Shown: positions 48,681-59,897 of the stretch, piece by piece
How positions within the stretch are numbered: position 1 is the stretch's first letter
Layout: each line of letters starts with the position of its first letter
Assembly (NCBI GenBank): GCA_032871835.1
Contig: CM065295.1
Coordinates: forward strand, 21,276,501-21,340,500
Source of the DNA: Dipteronia dyeriana
Taxonomy: Eukaryota > Streptophyta > Magnoliopsida > Sapindales > Sapindaceae
Length of the DNA stretch: 64,000 nt
Direction of reading: 5' to 3'
Position numbers and translations under genes: made by a program
Notes under the pieces: generated by a model
Database searches by the model: none
What the model saw: the letters and a program-made list of their open reading frames with translations, nothing else
Told to the model about the DNA's origin: nothing

Positions 48681-50085
48681 ACATTAATATCCGAATACAA
48701 TAATCAACAAATTCAAATATCGGTGAGTCTCATCTAAAGATACCTGACACAACATTAATATCAAGTCTTTGGACAGTAATATTAACTGTAAGCGGTACTC
48801 TTGATGTAGTGATCAAACATTGACAATAATTCATGTCAAGTAATAAATCAATCTTTGGATCGACTTATTATTCACATATAAAACCTTATGATCGTCACAT
48901 GTTTACCACCACAGGTGTGTGTGCAATTCGGCCAAGTATTAACCTTCATTTGGGTCAGCTCATACCCGCAAGAATTTACACGCACGTAAACATTCAACAT
49001 TCCTCATGAACAATCTACACAAGAGATGTCACTTTTGCGACATCTTGTTTCAATTAGCTCATTTAAATTGATGGGCTACTTTATTTAACCATAAAAGATA
49101 TACCAAATATATTTGAATTTGTATTGATTCTTTAAATTTTTTATTTATTTATCAAAATTATAAAACTGCCCCTGTTTATTAAAAATTGTAGAAATGCCTC
49201 TCAAGTTTTAGTAATTATAAAGCAACCCCAATATTCTGTCAAAATAAAAAACTGGCCCTATAATTTTCAATAATTAAAAAATGGCCCAAAACCTTTGAAA
49301 ATTTCAAAGTGACCCGTAATTTTTCTATAGTTATGAATTTGCCCTAAAATTGTTTCAGAATAGCAAACAGGCTCGGTAAGTTTTGTTAATTACAAATTTT
49401 CCCCGAAACTTTATCATAATCACACATTAACCCAGAATAATTGCAAAACAGACCCTTAAGAATATCCAATTTTCAGAAGTTGGCCCAAACAAAAACAAGC
49501 TCTGTAAACACTAGTTCACTGCTCACCGCCGCCGAAGCCACCACGTCGTCACCTAGAGCCAACGATGAACGGCGGAGCAACACACCGACCTGCAACGCGC
49601 AGATCCAGAGCGACGAAGGCCATCGATCCACATGGATCGAAGTGAGCGGCGACCGATCTGGTTCTGGTCACTCGATCTCACCAGATCGAGATCGAGATCG
49701 CCATCATCGACCGTCGATCATCATCCTCGTTGTGAATCATACAGTTCTCGCGTCAAAACTCGCCGGAACATGAGCGTTGACCAAGGGAGGAAACGACGAT
49801 GGGGCTTGGCTTGGATCTTGGCATTGACCCCCATCAACCCAAGAGCAATCTCATACTGAGTTTGATTCAATCCCTAAACCTTCAACAGATCAAACGTGGT
49901 TTGATTCCTCAACCCAAAATTTTCTGAATTTGTTTTTTTTTTTTGTTTCTTAAAAGCAAAACTCAAACACAGAAGATCAAAACCCAAATAATATTCTAAA
50001 AGAACGCCGTAGATCCAAACCCTAAAATTTTTAAAAATTTCTTAAAACCTAAAATCCAAATCTCAATTCTTAACAATCGATCATG

Positions 50086-50101
50086 GGTGGCACTGATACC
50101 A
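50086..50101 (-). other. Copia primer-binding site
   Basis: Minus strand TGGTATCAGTGCCACC, two bases inside the right LTR; 10 of the first 12 bases match the complement of plant initiator tRNA-Met. Confidence 0.9.
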
Positions 50102-50103
50102 CT

Positions 50104-50638
50104 TGTAAGGATTTAAATAACACAAAAAACTAACATACGTATGCACAAAATTAATCCAAAAGTTTAACATAAACATGTTTCTATATCAAGCTTAATCAAA
50201 CCCTAAATACATAATACTAACCCATGTCAATTCAAGAGAAAAGAAGTAAATTGAGAGCGGAAGCGCACCTGAATCCATTGCTATAGATTGGTGGACGAGT
50301 TGAGATCTTCCAAATTATCACAATTCTTAATACACAAAAGTGTTCTCTCTTTTCTGATGATGGGGATCCAGAAAAGCCAAAAAGTGATCGTATAATCTTG
50401 GGATCATAACCCTATATATAGTAAACATATTATTATATGTTTTGTAATTTCTAATTTGACCCCTCATCAAATTATAATTAGCACTCTAGTATCTACACAT
50501 TAATTCCATGACAATTATACCATTAAACCTTAAAACTTTAATCTTAAATAGATCACTTTAATTTAGATTTAACCAAAAGATAGTATAACACATTTAATAT
50601 TTACATGTGTGGTCCCACATGATAGAATTTTTCCAACA
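50104..50638 (-). repeat. Copia 5' LTR (right)
   Basis: Starts TGTAAGGATTTAAATAACAC, ends TTTTTCCAACA, followed by the AAAGA target duplication and NBS-LRR sequence. Confidence 0.93.
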
Positions 50639-50933
50639 AAAGAAGCTTGAAGGATCTTAAAAGCAACCTTTCCAAACAACAAGAATGGAAGTCGAGTTAT
50701 TATCACAAATCGCAATGAATATGTTGCCAAGAGTTCTGATGAGAGAACTCATTCCCATCGTCTTCGACATTTAAGTGAAGAAGAGAGTTGGAAACTATTT
50801 TGTCAAAATTTGAAGGCAAATAAAGAAGCATGGTAGAGAAATTGTACAAAATTGTAATGACCTACCTAACTCTCTTTTCTCACCAAATAATCTCTATCTA
50901 TCATACAACCTAGATTTTACCACTAGGGATGCA

Positions 50934-51439
50934 CATTAATCCCCGGGGTCCCAAATCCCCGCACCCCCATCCCCATTTGGGGAAAAATTGGGAAATGGGA
51001 AGGGGGATGGGGATGATTTTCATCCCCAAATTAAAATGGGGATGATTTTCATCCCCAAATTAAAATGGGGATGGGGATGGGGATGGGGAGGGGTCCTCCC
51101 CATCCCCATTTCCCAATTTCCCCCATAATAAAATTGAAATGGGGATGGGAATGGAGATCCCCATTTCCCCTAAAAGTATATAAATATAATTATAATATAT
51201 ATTTGAATTATTTGAAACATTTTATGTTGAATTTGTAATGAAATGTTTTTTTTTTAATTTAATTTATAATTTTCAGTTAAATGGGAAAATGAGGGACCGA
51301 TGATACGAGAAAACAAAGGAAAACAGAAGAAAACAGGGAAAATGGGGAAGTGGGAATGAGGATGGGGGAAGGGCCTAGGAAGTGGGAATGAGGATGGGGG
51401 GACCTATATCCATCCTCATTCTTCAAACATGCATCCCTA
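50934..51439. mobile_element. Non-autonomous hAT element (506 bp)
   Basis: Inverted ends TAGGGATGCA and an exact 8-bp duplication TTTACCAC (50926-50933, 51440-51447). The interior is a run of GGGGATGGGG / CCCCATCCCC words with an AT-rich centre. No coding capacity. Confidence 0.93.
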
Positions 51440-51519
51440 TTTACCACCCGTCCTATAATAATATGTTAAAGAAAAAAAAGAAAAAAAGAAAAATGTTTAA
51501 AATATACGTGGTTACCATA

Positions 51520-51810
51520 GTGGGTTGATAGCTTTGTTCTATGGTGTATTTTTTTTAAGTCTTGCCTAACCTATACGCTATCACATAAAGCATGTGTAAA
51601 AAAATAATTAAAGCTTGCTTAGCCAATCTACTAACAGTCTAACACACAAGGCATGGAGATATTGATTAATAGTAACAATATTTACTTTCGAAAATTGTAA
51701 ATGGTTTCTCATATATTGCATATCCTAATACATCTTAATAAAATAATTGAAAAGGTCAAATCTACCACACGTTTCAGTCCTAATGACAGTGGCATGAAAA
51801 CTATCGCTAA
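51520..51810. repeat. Duplicated segment related to 9.96-10.7 kb
   Basis: TGGGTTGATAGCTTTGTTCT and the following sequence to TAATGACAGTGGCATG match, diverged, the end of the 416-bp units and 10498-10680. The segment is interrupted at 51811 by the next element. Confidence 0.7.
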
Positions 51811-52131
51811 GGACTCGTCATACAACTGTTTTTCAATGTGTTTTTGTTTTTATTTTTTAAAAACGATTTCGAAAACGCGTTTGTTAACCGTTTTTCATTT
51901 TATTTTTATAAAAAAAAAAAAAAAAAAACCAAAACCAGTATTAAAGGTGAAAGATTTGAAAAACACAAAATACTTATTTTTCGTTTTTTGTTTTTTTTTT
52001 TCATTCTGTTTTTCACTATTTTTATAAAAAAATAAATAAATCATTTTTCTTAAACTATTAATTGTATTGTTATGCGTTTGATATGACTAAGACAAGACGG
52101 GACAAGATTTTTAAATTACCAAAGTACCCCT

Positions 52132-52133
<2 letters not shown>

Positions 52134-52172
<39 letters not shown>

Positions 52173-52211
52173 CAGAATAATTTATTTCCAACTAGAACTA
52201 AAAACATTCAT

Positions 52212-52272
<61 letters not shown>

Positions 52273-52330
52273 TATATATATATATTTATATATATTATAA
52301 TAATAATATAAAATATTGATATATAATATA
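52134..52330. repeat. AT microsatellites
   Basis: (TA)n at 52134-52170 and 52217-52269 followed by degenerate AT-only sequence; it continues on the far side of the MULE at 53793-54040. Confidence 0.95.
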
Positions 52331-52342
52331 TATAATATTATA

Positions 52343-52454
52343 AGGGAGAACTTTAAAACTAACCATAAAATTAGTGGGTTTATTGTTTTTACCCAAGATT
52401 AACAATTTTATTGTTTTTACCAAAATATTCACTATTTGGACAAAATTGCCCTTC

Positions 52455-52488
<34 letters not shown>

Positions 52489-53783
52489 AAAATCTCAATT
52501 TTTTTTCTTCTTTCCAGAAAAAAAAACAACTTTTTTTCCATGTTTTTTCTTCTTCCCAAATTTTTAGTATTCTTCCTCTTCTTTCCGGATGTGTTTAATT
52601 ATGTTAGGCTTTGTGTGTTTAATTTGGTGTTTCTCTGATGTGTTTAATTGATTTTCCATGGTGTGTTTAATTAATTTGTTCTGGTGTGTTTAATTGAGTT
52701 ACTCTTGTGTGTTTAATTGAAATACTTTGGTGTGTTTAATTGAGTTGTTGTGGTGTGTTTAATTGATTTACGTGAGGTGTGTTTAGTTAGTCTGTCTTTA
52801 TGTGTTTAATTGGTCCATCTGATGTGTTTAATTGAGTTGCCGTAGTGTGTTTAATTGGTGGTCTGGTGTGTTTAATTTCTAGTCTTGTGTGTTTAAAGAA
52901 ATCTGGAAAAAAATTCCAGATTTGAATAGATTTGGAAATTTTCCAGATTTTCTCATACAAAAAAAAAAAACAATCTTTGAAACAGTGGATCTATAGTAAA
53001 TGTTATTTCTTTAGCAAGGAATTTCTGTTTCAATGGAACAAAATCTGATTTTTTTTAAACATAATCTTGAAAAATAATAAACAAACATAATATGGAGAAC
53101 TTTTCAAAATAAAAAAGCTGGAATTTTTCTTTAACAAAATCAAATCTGGAAATTTAACAAACATAATCTAAAAAAAAACATATAATTTTTCTTTAAATAA
53201 AATCAAATCTAGAAAAAAAATTAACAAACATAATCAGGAAAAAAAATTTAAAATCTGTAAATTTTTCAAAATCCAAAAAATTTTAAAAATTTTAAAATCT
53301 AGAAAAAGGTTTAAACAAAACGAAATCTGAATTTTTTTTAAACAAACAATACTCAAACTTAAACATAAACACAACCACAATCATAAACCACCCTTAAAAT
53401 CAAGAACTCACACTCAAATCCGAATTGGGTCTTTACGACCCAGATCTGCAAATCAATGGAGAGAGAAGTGGAACAAAAAAAAAATGATTGGATTAAAGAG
53501 AAGATAGACGTGAGAGAGGAGATTTGGTTGAAAAAAAAATGCGGTGAAGAGAAAATAGAGGCGTGAGAGAAAGAGAGAGAGAGAGAAAATAGAGAAAGAA
53601 TGAGGAGAGAGAATGAAAAAAACTGATTCTCAATTCATACCAAATGAGAGAGAAAAGGTAAAGAAAATAATGAGGGGTATTTGGGTCTTCACAACCAATT
53701 ATTGGGTAAAAACAATAAAAATACTAATATCGAATAAAAATAATAAACCTCCTTATTTTTTGACTAAAAATGTGTATTTCCTC
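52343..53783. mobile_element. Non-autonomous MULE-type element (1,441 bp)
   Basis: Long inverted ends: left GGGTTTATTGTTTTTACCC region, right (other strand) GGTTTATTATTTTTATTCG and ATTTTTATTGTTTTTACCC. An exact 9-bp flank AATATTATA (52334-52342, 53784-53792), though in AT-only DNA. The interior holds a TGTGTTTAATTGA minisatellite and a GAGA-rich stretch; no transposase. Confidence 0.75.
52592..52900 (+). repeat. TGTGTTTAATTGA minisatellite
   Basis: About 13 units of GGTGTGTTTAATTGAGTT type, 20-27 bp apart, with a constant TGTGTTTAATT core and variable spacers. Confidence 0.9.
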
Positions 53784-54392
53784 AATATTATAATATATAT
53801 TACTAAATATAAATATTATATAAAATATTTTATAATTATGTAATATTCTATAATATATATAATATTATGTATTATTATATATAAAAATATAATAATATTT
53901 AATATATAAAAATATAACAATTTTTAATACATAAAATAAAAAAAATATTATAATCTATAATATATATTAATATAATATATACAATTATATTTTTATTATA
54001 ATATATAAATATATATATTATAATTATTTATTTATAATTTAAAAGTTTAGTTTTGATTAATTCATTTTTTTTAAATATTTTTTGAATTAATTTTTTATGT
54101 TGTTTAATTTAAAAATTACAATACAAAAATTATATTGGTTAATTATTTAATAAATTTGTTTATAGTTGTAATAATATTAAACAAAATACTAAAATTGATA
54201 TTTTAATTTTTGATAGTTTCCAGTTAACCTACCAGATGTGTTTTTTCCGTTTTCATTTTCAAAATACAGCTTTCAGTATATGTTACCAGACGTGTTTTCA
54301 GAATTCGAAACTGAAACCAAAAATACTGTTTTCATTTTCATTTTTATTTTTGAAAAACAACAACTGAAAAACACTTACAGGACGGGCCCTAA

Positions 54393-54690
54393 ATCTCACA
54401 GCAACTCAGACATTACTTTCAATTCATCTGAATTTAACTCCTTTTTCTCACAAAATAATCTCCATATATCATACAACTCAGATTTACCGTATATCTTACA
54501 ATAACACGTTGAAGAATGAAAATAAGTAAAATGTTAATAGCATTATCATTAATCAACGAGGAAATCAACAATGACACAAAGAAAGACCATAAAACCAACC
54601 TTTTGATCAGATGAACTGAATCCGACAATCTCCGAAAATTGAAATGTTTTTCGCTATTGAAGAAATGGTTAATGGGTTTAAAAATTAAAT
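54393..54690. repeat. Duplicated segment related to 9.36 kb
   Basis: CAATTCATCTGAATTTAACT and the following TCTCACAAAATAATCTCC correspond to 9379-9440. No gene is recognised in the rest. Confidence 0.55.
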
Positions 54691-55920
54691 GACCCTTTTT
54701 GGATGTGACATTTTAAGACTATCACTGCTTTAATAAATTATGTTTAAAAGACACCTATCATGGTGAACGGATAAAAATACCCCCAATAGTTGTTCCACAT
54801 CAGATTTCTTTCATTCATTTTTACAGTGACAGAATTGTGAAGTAGAGAGAGAAAGTCCCATTGAAACCCAGACAATCACTCGAATAGCGTGGAGTGGTGT
54901 TACGTAGACGCATTCGGGGGTCGAGCTCAGACACAGTTTTAAAAAAGCACGAACCTTTGAAAAAAAGTCTTGGACACAGTTTTAAAAAGCTTGGAGCTAC
55001 CAAAAAAAAAACTCAACCCTTAAAAAAAAGGCTCGGAGCTTTGAAAAAAAAGTTTGGGGCTTTTATAAAAAAGCTCGGACGTTTCACAAAAATGCTCGAA
55101 CCTTTCACAAAAATGCTCGGACACTACAAAGTTTAATCAAACAAAGACATTGCAAGAAAAAGGTTCGGACACTATTTTAAAAGGTTCGGACACTATTTTA
55201 AAAGGTTCGGACGCTGTTTTAAAAAGCACGAAATTTTGAAAAAAAAAGTCTCAGACACAATTTTAAAAAGCTCGAAGCTGTAAAAAAATTCTCGACGTTT
55301 TTTTTAAGGCTCGGAGCTATGAATAAAAAAAACTCGGACCTTTCATAAAAATGCTCGAACACTACAAAGTTTAGCCAACCAAATTTTCCTAAAGAAAGAG
55401 CTTGGACGTGTTTTAAAAAGTCTCAGATTTGGTTCAAAAAAGCTCGGACATGTTTCAAAAGGTCTCGGAGCTTCAAAGTTAAACAAGTCTAATTTTTCTA
55501 AACAAAAATCTCGGACGTGTTTCAAAAAAACCCTGATTAGGTTAAAAAAAACTTGAAAATGTTTCAAAAAGCCTCGAAAACCCAGAAATTCATCTTCATA
55601 AAAAAAAATCTTCGTTTTTAGGTTGGATAGACATAAGGAATAGATAAATTGTTACAAGACTCATAATACCTTGTTGTAATAAAACACGTTGACTTTCAGA
55701 CAAGTTGTAGATTGATTTTCAGACAAGTTTATTGGAGAGAGAGAGGAATTACTGCTTTCAGTGATCAAAGTGTGGAGATGAAAGTACAAAGAAAATTAAA
55801 AATTAATTATTAATTATTTAAAGGTAATTTGGGTAATTCATCATAACATGTGTATTTTAAACTTAATTTATTAAAGCAATGACATCAATGCAAAAAAAAA
55901 AAGTGACATTTCTCACCATT
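54690..55920. mobile_element. Non-autonomous MULE, Kaonashi-related (~1.2 kb)
   Basis: Inverted ends of about 80 bp related to the 9.5-kb MULE: left ATTATGTTTAAAAGACACC, right (other strand) ATTAAGTTTAAAATACACA. Between them lies a minisatellite (54895-55615) of AAAAAGCTCGGACCTTT-type units. No genes. Exact ends and TSD not resolved. Confidence 0.75.
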
Positions 55921-56760
55921 TCTACTTTTGAACAATAGCATCCTTACAACCATAATGTTAGAAGCAACTAAGAACTTGTTAAATCAAAACTATATGCAAC
56001 AATTCATGTCTGTTTCGCATACATTAAAACACTATCCAAGTAAAAATCAGCGAAGATATATACTTATAAAAATAGACTACTCATATGGGAAACTAGTGAA
56101 AAGTGAAAATATTCCAATTTCACATGTGAATATTAACAAATGAAATTAATAGTACATGTTTTGTATCCATTGCTTCCATATTAACACCGCATCAATACCT
56201 AGCAGAGCAATTAAGAAAAAATTACATGGAATAGAGTAATAAAAAATGGAAATGACCGGAACCATGTAAAAAATAAAATAATAAACATCACACAACCATT
56301 AACAATTGAAATCCATTAAAAACCCTAAATTCAATGAAATAATAAAAAATCATGTCAAATTTAACATTTCATCATTGCCTCCCCTAAAGTACAACATTTT
56401 TAGTTTCTCTTGATAAAAAATCATTCAAACTCCCAACTTCATTCAAGTTCAACTAAATAAAAACCCTTATTTAACAAAACAACAACAATCAATGCAGTCA
56501 TGATTCAATAACACATAAAATCGACAATTAACGAAAAAGTTCTTCAAAATCATTTAAACAAATCTCTCTTTGTGTTTTTTCACTTGATATTTACAGGAAA
56601 ATCTCGGATATACAATATATATATGTGAAATCACTCTTTCTTTTCATATTCTGTTTTTAAAAAGAAAAACTATATTAAAAACAGGAAACAAAACTAGGCA
56701 AACAGTCATGATCTGACTTTAAAGCGAACTTAACTAAAGAATGAGCTTGGAATGTAACTG
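55921..56760. other. Intergenic DNA, no gene recognised
   Basis: AT-rich; a 71-residue frame at 55928-56143 has no recognisable feature. Confidence 0.5.
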
Positions 56761-56764
56761 CAGA

Positions 56765-57376
56765 ATATTACTGAAGATGAGATGTTGAGGAAAAACATGG
56801 AAGATGCTTATGAGGAAGTTAACATTTAACGATGGTTGAGAGAGAGAGCTCATATAAATAGAAGAGTCACAAAGGAAATGAAGTAAGACTCCGTTTGGAA
56901 GAGCTTTTTCAAATAGATTTTTAACAAATTGAGTTTTTAACCGGAAGTTGTTGGTCGTTTGGTTGTTAATTAGAAAAACTTTTTTAAATGGTATGATTAC
57001 CAAAATATTCAAAAATTATTTTAAATGATAGAGCTATATTAGATATTTTAATGTTATCAAAAAAGCTCAAAAAGATCTATTTAGAAAAATCTAAAATTTG
57101 AATTCCTTCGAATAGAAAGTAAAACAATTTTTTTTAATCATTCAAAAGTTTTACTGAATAATAACCAGCTAACATAAAAAAAAATGAAAAGAGTTTTTAT
57201 TTATTTATTTAAAAGCTATTTTCACCGGTAGAGAAGCTCTTCCAAACGGTCACTAAGTCACCTGAGACTTCTCCATTCAAATTAACACACAAAGTTTCTT
57301 TTTTGTTTAAACAAAATTACTGATTTGAGCATCATAGAGGTCATGCCAACAAACAATGCCAACTCCCTTTTACAAT
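56765..57376. repeat. Duplicated segment, copy 2 (homologous to 8.2-8.42 kb)
   Basis: GAAGATGAGATGTTGAGGAA and following sequence match copy 1. Here the frame has a stop (56827-56829) and is split by a MITE. It also includes the uninterrupted CCAACAAA empty site for the hAT at 8425-9346. Confidence 0.8.
56887..57253. mobile_element. PIF/Harbinger-type MITE (367 bp)
   Basis: Ends GACTCCGTTTGGAAGAGC and GTGACCGTTTGGAAGAGC (other strand), target duplication TAA at 56884-56886 and 57254-57256. The homologous sequence at about 8324-8332 has a single TAA and no insert. Confidence 0.9.
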
Positions 57377-58905
57377 GGGCTCAAAAAATTATTGGTACTA
57401 TTTGGGGGGAGAGGGGTTTGTGCAAATATCACCACTTTACTAATATATGTTTAAAAAACATCATTTAAAGTGATCAGACGAAAATACCACGAATTATTGA
57501 CAAATAGAGAAAGTTGTCGTTTTCAAAGTCAGAGAAAAGCAAGAGTGAGAAAGAAACCGACGGAAAACTAATCGACGACAACAAAATCGACAGTGAAGTA
57601 ACCGGAATGAGATTACACTAGATTTTTTGCGATCGACAAAGGTAAGTTGAGTTTATTCTTTTCTCGTTTTTATTGTTGATAACTTGCATTGCATGTTAGA
57701 CTTGTGTTTTGTTGATTGAAATTGTAGTTTATGTTTGAAATAGAGATATGAGAATGGTTGTGGTTTAGGTTAGAGTTTGATATGTGTTTGAATATCTGTT
57801 GAGGAAGATGAAATTCTAGGTTACCGAGACTTTTTGAAAGAGATTCTAGCTTTTTCGTAGTTGAGTCGAATTTTTTTGATACATTTTCGTGGATTTTTTG
57901 GGTGAAAATAAGGTTTTGGTAATTCGAGTTTTTTTTAAAATGGATCGAGCTTGTCCTGTGAAAATCATAATCACAAACTATTATTAAGAAAATAATATTT
58001 AATATTAAATTTACAAGTAATAAAGAATTAAACAAAAATCTCAAGTGTAACCAATCGAGGCTTTTTTTTTACATGATCGAACTTTTTTTGTACGAAATCG
58101 ACCTTTTTTTTTTGTACGAAATCGAGCTTATTTTTGTACGAAATCGAGTTTTTTTACATGATCGAGTTTTTTTTATAGGGGATCGAGCTTTTTTTGTACG
58201 AGATCGAGCTTTTTTTTTACATGATCGAGCTTTTTTTTTTTACATGATTGAGCTTTTTTTGTAAGGGATTAAGTTTTTTTTCCTACATGATCGAGTTTTT
58301 TTTGTAAGAGATTGAATTTTTTTGGTACATGATCGACCTTTTTTTTTAATGACTCAAGCTTTTTTGTACATTATCGAGCTTTTTTTTATGAGGGATCAAG
58401 TTTTTTTCTTAAGAGTTCGAGCTTTTTTGTCCAAGATTATAAACTTATTTGCACCAGTTAAAAAAAGCTCGGACCAATGTAAATAAAGTTCATAATTAAA
58501 AATATGCTAGGACCAATTACAAAAGCGCTCCAACTTTTTTTTTTTTTAACTCTGACCAATGTAATAAAATCTCGGACACATATACAACAACTTGTCTTAT
58601 ACATTGTTAAACCACACAGAAATACATAGAAAAAAAAAATGAAAATCATAAATATTTGTTACCTTCTTGTGCAATATCTGAATAGAAACAAGTTTTTTGG
58701 AGAGAGAGAAGTTGTAAATCGACATTCAAACAACTTTTTTAGAAAGAGAGATAAAATGTGTCTTTTAAAGAATAAAGAATCGATTATTTATGGGTATTTT
58801 CGGTAGTTCATCATAATAGGTACCTTTTAAACTTAACTTATTAATCTGGTGATATCACTGCAACTAAAAAAAATGACATTTCTCACCATTTTCACCTTTT
58901 ATAAT
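57377..58905. mobile_element. Non-autonomous MULE, Kaonashi-related (~1.5 kb)
   Basis: The left 300 bp match the left end of the 9.5-kb MULE (TTTGTGCAAATATCACC, GAGAAAAGCAAGAGTGA, a CGACGG-rich leader and TTGTTGATTGAAATTGTAG). The right end on the other strand is GTTAAGTTTAAAAGGTACC. A minisatellite at 58050-58580 uses ATCGAGCTTTTTTTGTA units, then the inverted word AAAAAGCTCGGACC. A deletion derivative without the two genes. Confidence 0.8.
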
Positions 58906-59897
58906 TGTGTTTTGATAAGAATTATGTACTTATTGTCGACCCTTTTACGATGGCATTTGCATGAATTAATTTTTGGTTGTCATATGATGTGTGGAACTAA
59001 TTTAAGACTCGAACAATTTATAGGTTGCCCCATATCGCATAATCAGTACCTTTTCATCAACCTTCTTTTGCTATGTTAAAATTTTGATTTTAAGTGTAAT
59101 AATTTATTAAAAACTATGATAATATTTAATTTTTATTGTAACATTTGCGGTGATAACTATTTGAACCGAAACATTGTGACATTGAATTAACTTTTTTACC
59201 GTTAGTTACATTGTGTGTTGGTTGATAATGTTTAATTATTAAGAACATCTTAAAATAATCGGCGGTACTTATTTATCATATTCAATTATCTAAGAGAATG
59301 TACATTATGCAGATCTAATATCTTCTATTTTAAAGGAAAAAAACTGTACGTTATCTTAGATAGGTCGTCCTGTTTGCGGCGGCGTCGATCGTCAGAGATG
59401 GGTTTGAGATAGTTTGGTGGTGTTATTGATGATGAAGCAATAGAGGGCTTGTCAGTTGTAACTCGACTTTGAGAATTTTTTTTTTTCTTTTGATTTTTAA
59501 CATTTTTTAACACTTTCTTTTTTCTTTTTTGGAATTTTTTTTTAAGAAAATTTAATATTTTATTAAATTAATTTTAATTGACTTTTTTATCATATTATCC
59601 ATCGATATTAACGGTTAACGAGATGTTTTAATAAAGATTTTAATAATAAAAAGTAAAATATTTAATATTTTAGTTTATAGAAAAAAACGGCTATAAAAGT
59701 CGGTAAATTGTCTAATAAGCTTCAGCGGAAAATGATTATATCCTGTTTTTATTTGGGTATTAAAAATTATAAATAATAATAATAAAAAATCCTTTTAAAT
59801 TGTTGGACAATGATTTCTGGTCAAAAACCTTAATCTCGTATCCAAACACACACACACGTGTGTTGTGGTTTGATTTCTAATCCGGCGTCAAAGAAAA
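58906..59897 (+). other. Intergenic DNA and probable BLOS1 promoter
   Basis: No gene recognised. The last 200 bp have AT-rich sequence with a TTATAAATAATA word at about 59768 and an ACACACACACGTGTGT run (G-box-like ACGTG) at 59849-59864, about 35-50 bp before the ATG. Confidence 0.35.

Larger units (their letters stand above)
38359..50638 (-). mobile_element. Ty1/Copia LTR retrotransposon, internally deleted and interrupted
   Basis: LTRs 38359-38893 and 50104-50638, both 535 bp and TG...CA. Target duplication AAAGA at 38354-38358 and 50639-50643. PBS complementary to tRNA-Met lies beside the right LTR and a purine tract GTGGGAGAT beside the left, so transcription ran right to left. It retains gag, a short piece after integrase (FEDVEFGGRN-like, near 47980) and the RNase H end. 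Protease, integrase core and most RT are missing. A Tat-like element is inserted at 39679-47520. By hand count the LTRs differ at roughly 11% of positions. Confidence 0.95.
37140..50880 (+). pseudogene. CC-NBS-LRR resistance-gene pseudogene, in three pieces
   Basis: Piece 1 (37140-37215) carries the P-loop region, but reads GMEELGNITIVRKLYH where GMGGLGKTT is expected: the nucleotide-binding Lys and two Gly are lost. Piece 2 (38130-38358) continues with IENQAWVV (RNBS-A), DLENMNEKDLG and a kinase-2 region ending in DDVW. Piece 3 (50639-50880) continues with GSRVIITNRNEYVA (RNBS-B), HLRHLSEEESWKLFCQ style RNBS-C and the start of the GLPL region. The breaks are exactly at a hAT element (37216-38129) and a Copia element (38359-50638), both with target duplications. 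In-frame stops also occur. No LRR part is seen. Motifs are of the RPP13/RPM1 CC-NB-ARC type. Confidence 0.85.
51811..54389. mobile_element. PIF/Harbinger-type element, expanded by a MULE (2.6 kb)
   Basis: Ends GGACTCGTCATAC and GGGCCCGTCCTGT (other strand), both followed by GTTTTTCA. Target duplication TAA at 51808-51810 and 54390-54392. The flanks joined correspond to the uninterrupted CTCACCAAATCTCACAACAA at about 36379-36398, an empty-site relative. Own sequence is AT-rich; it contains long AT microsatellites and the MULE at 52343-53783. Confidence 0.8.

Noticed and set aside
52062..52319. Frame of alternating Tyr-Ile
   Set aside because: TA microsatellite read in frame.
59325..59513. 62-codon minus-strand Lys/Arg-rich frame upstream of BLOS1
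   Set aside because: No recognisable domain, no second exon, and partly built on poly-T; too weak to call.
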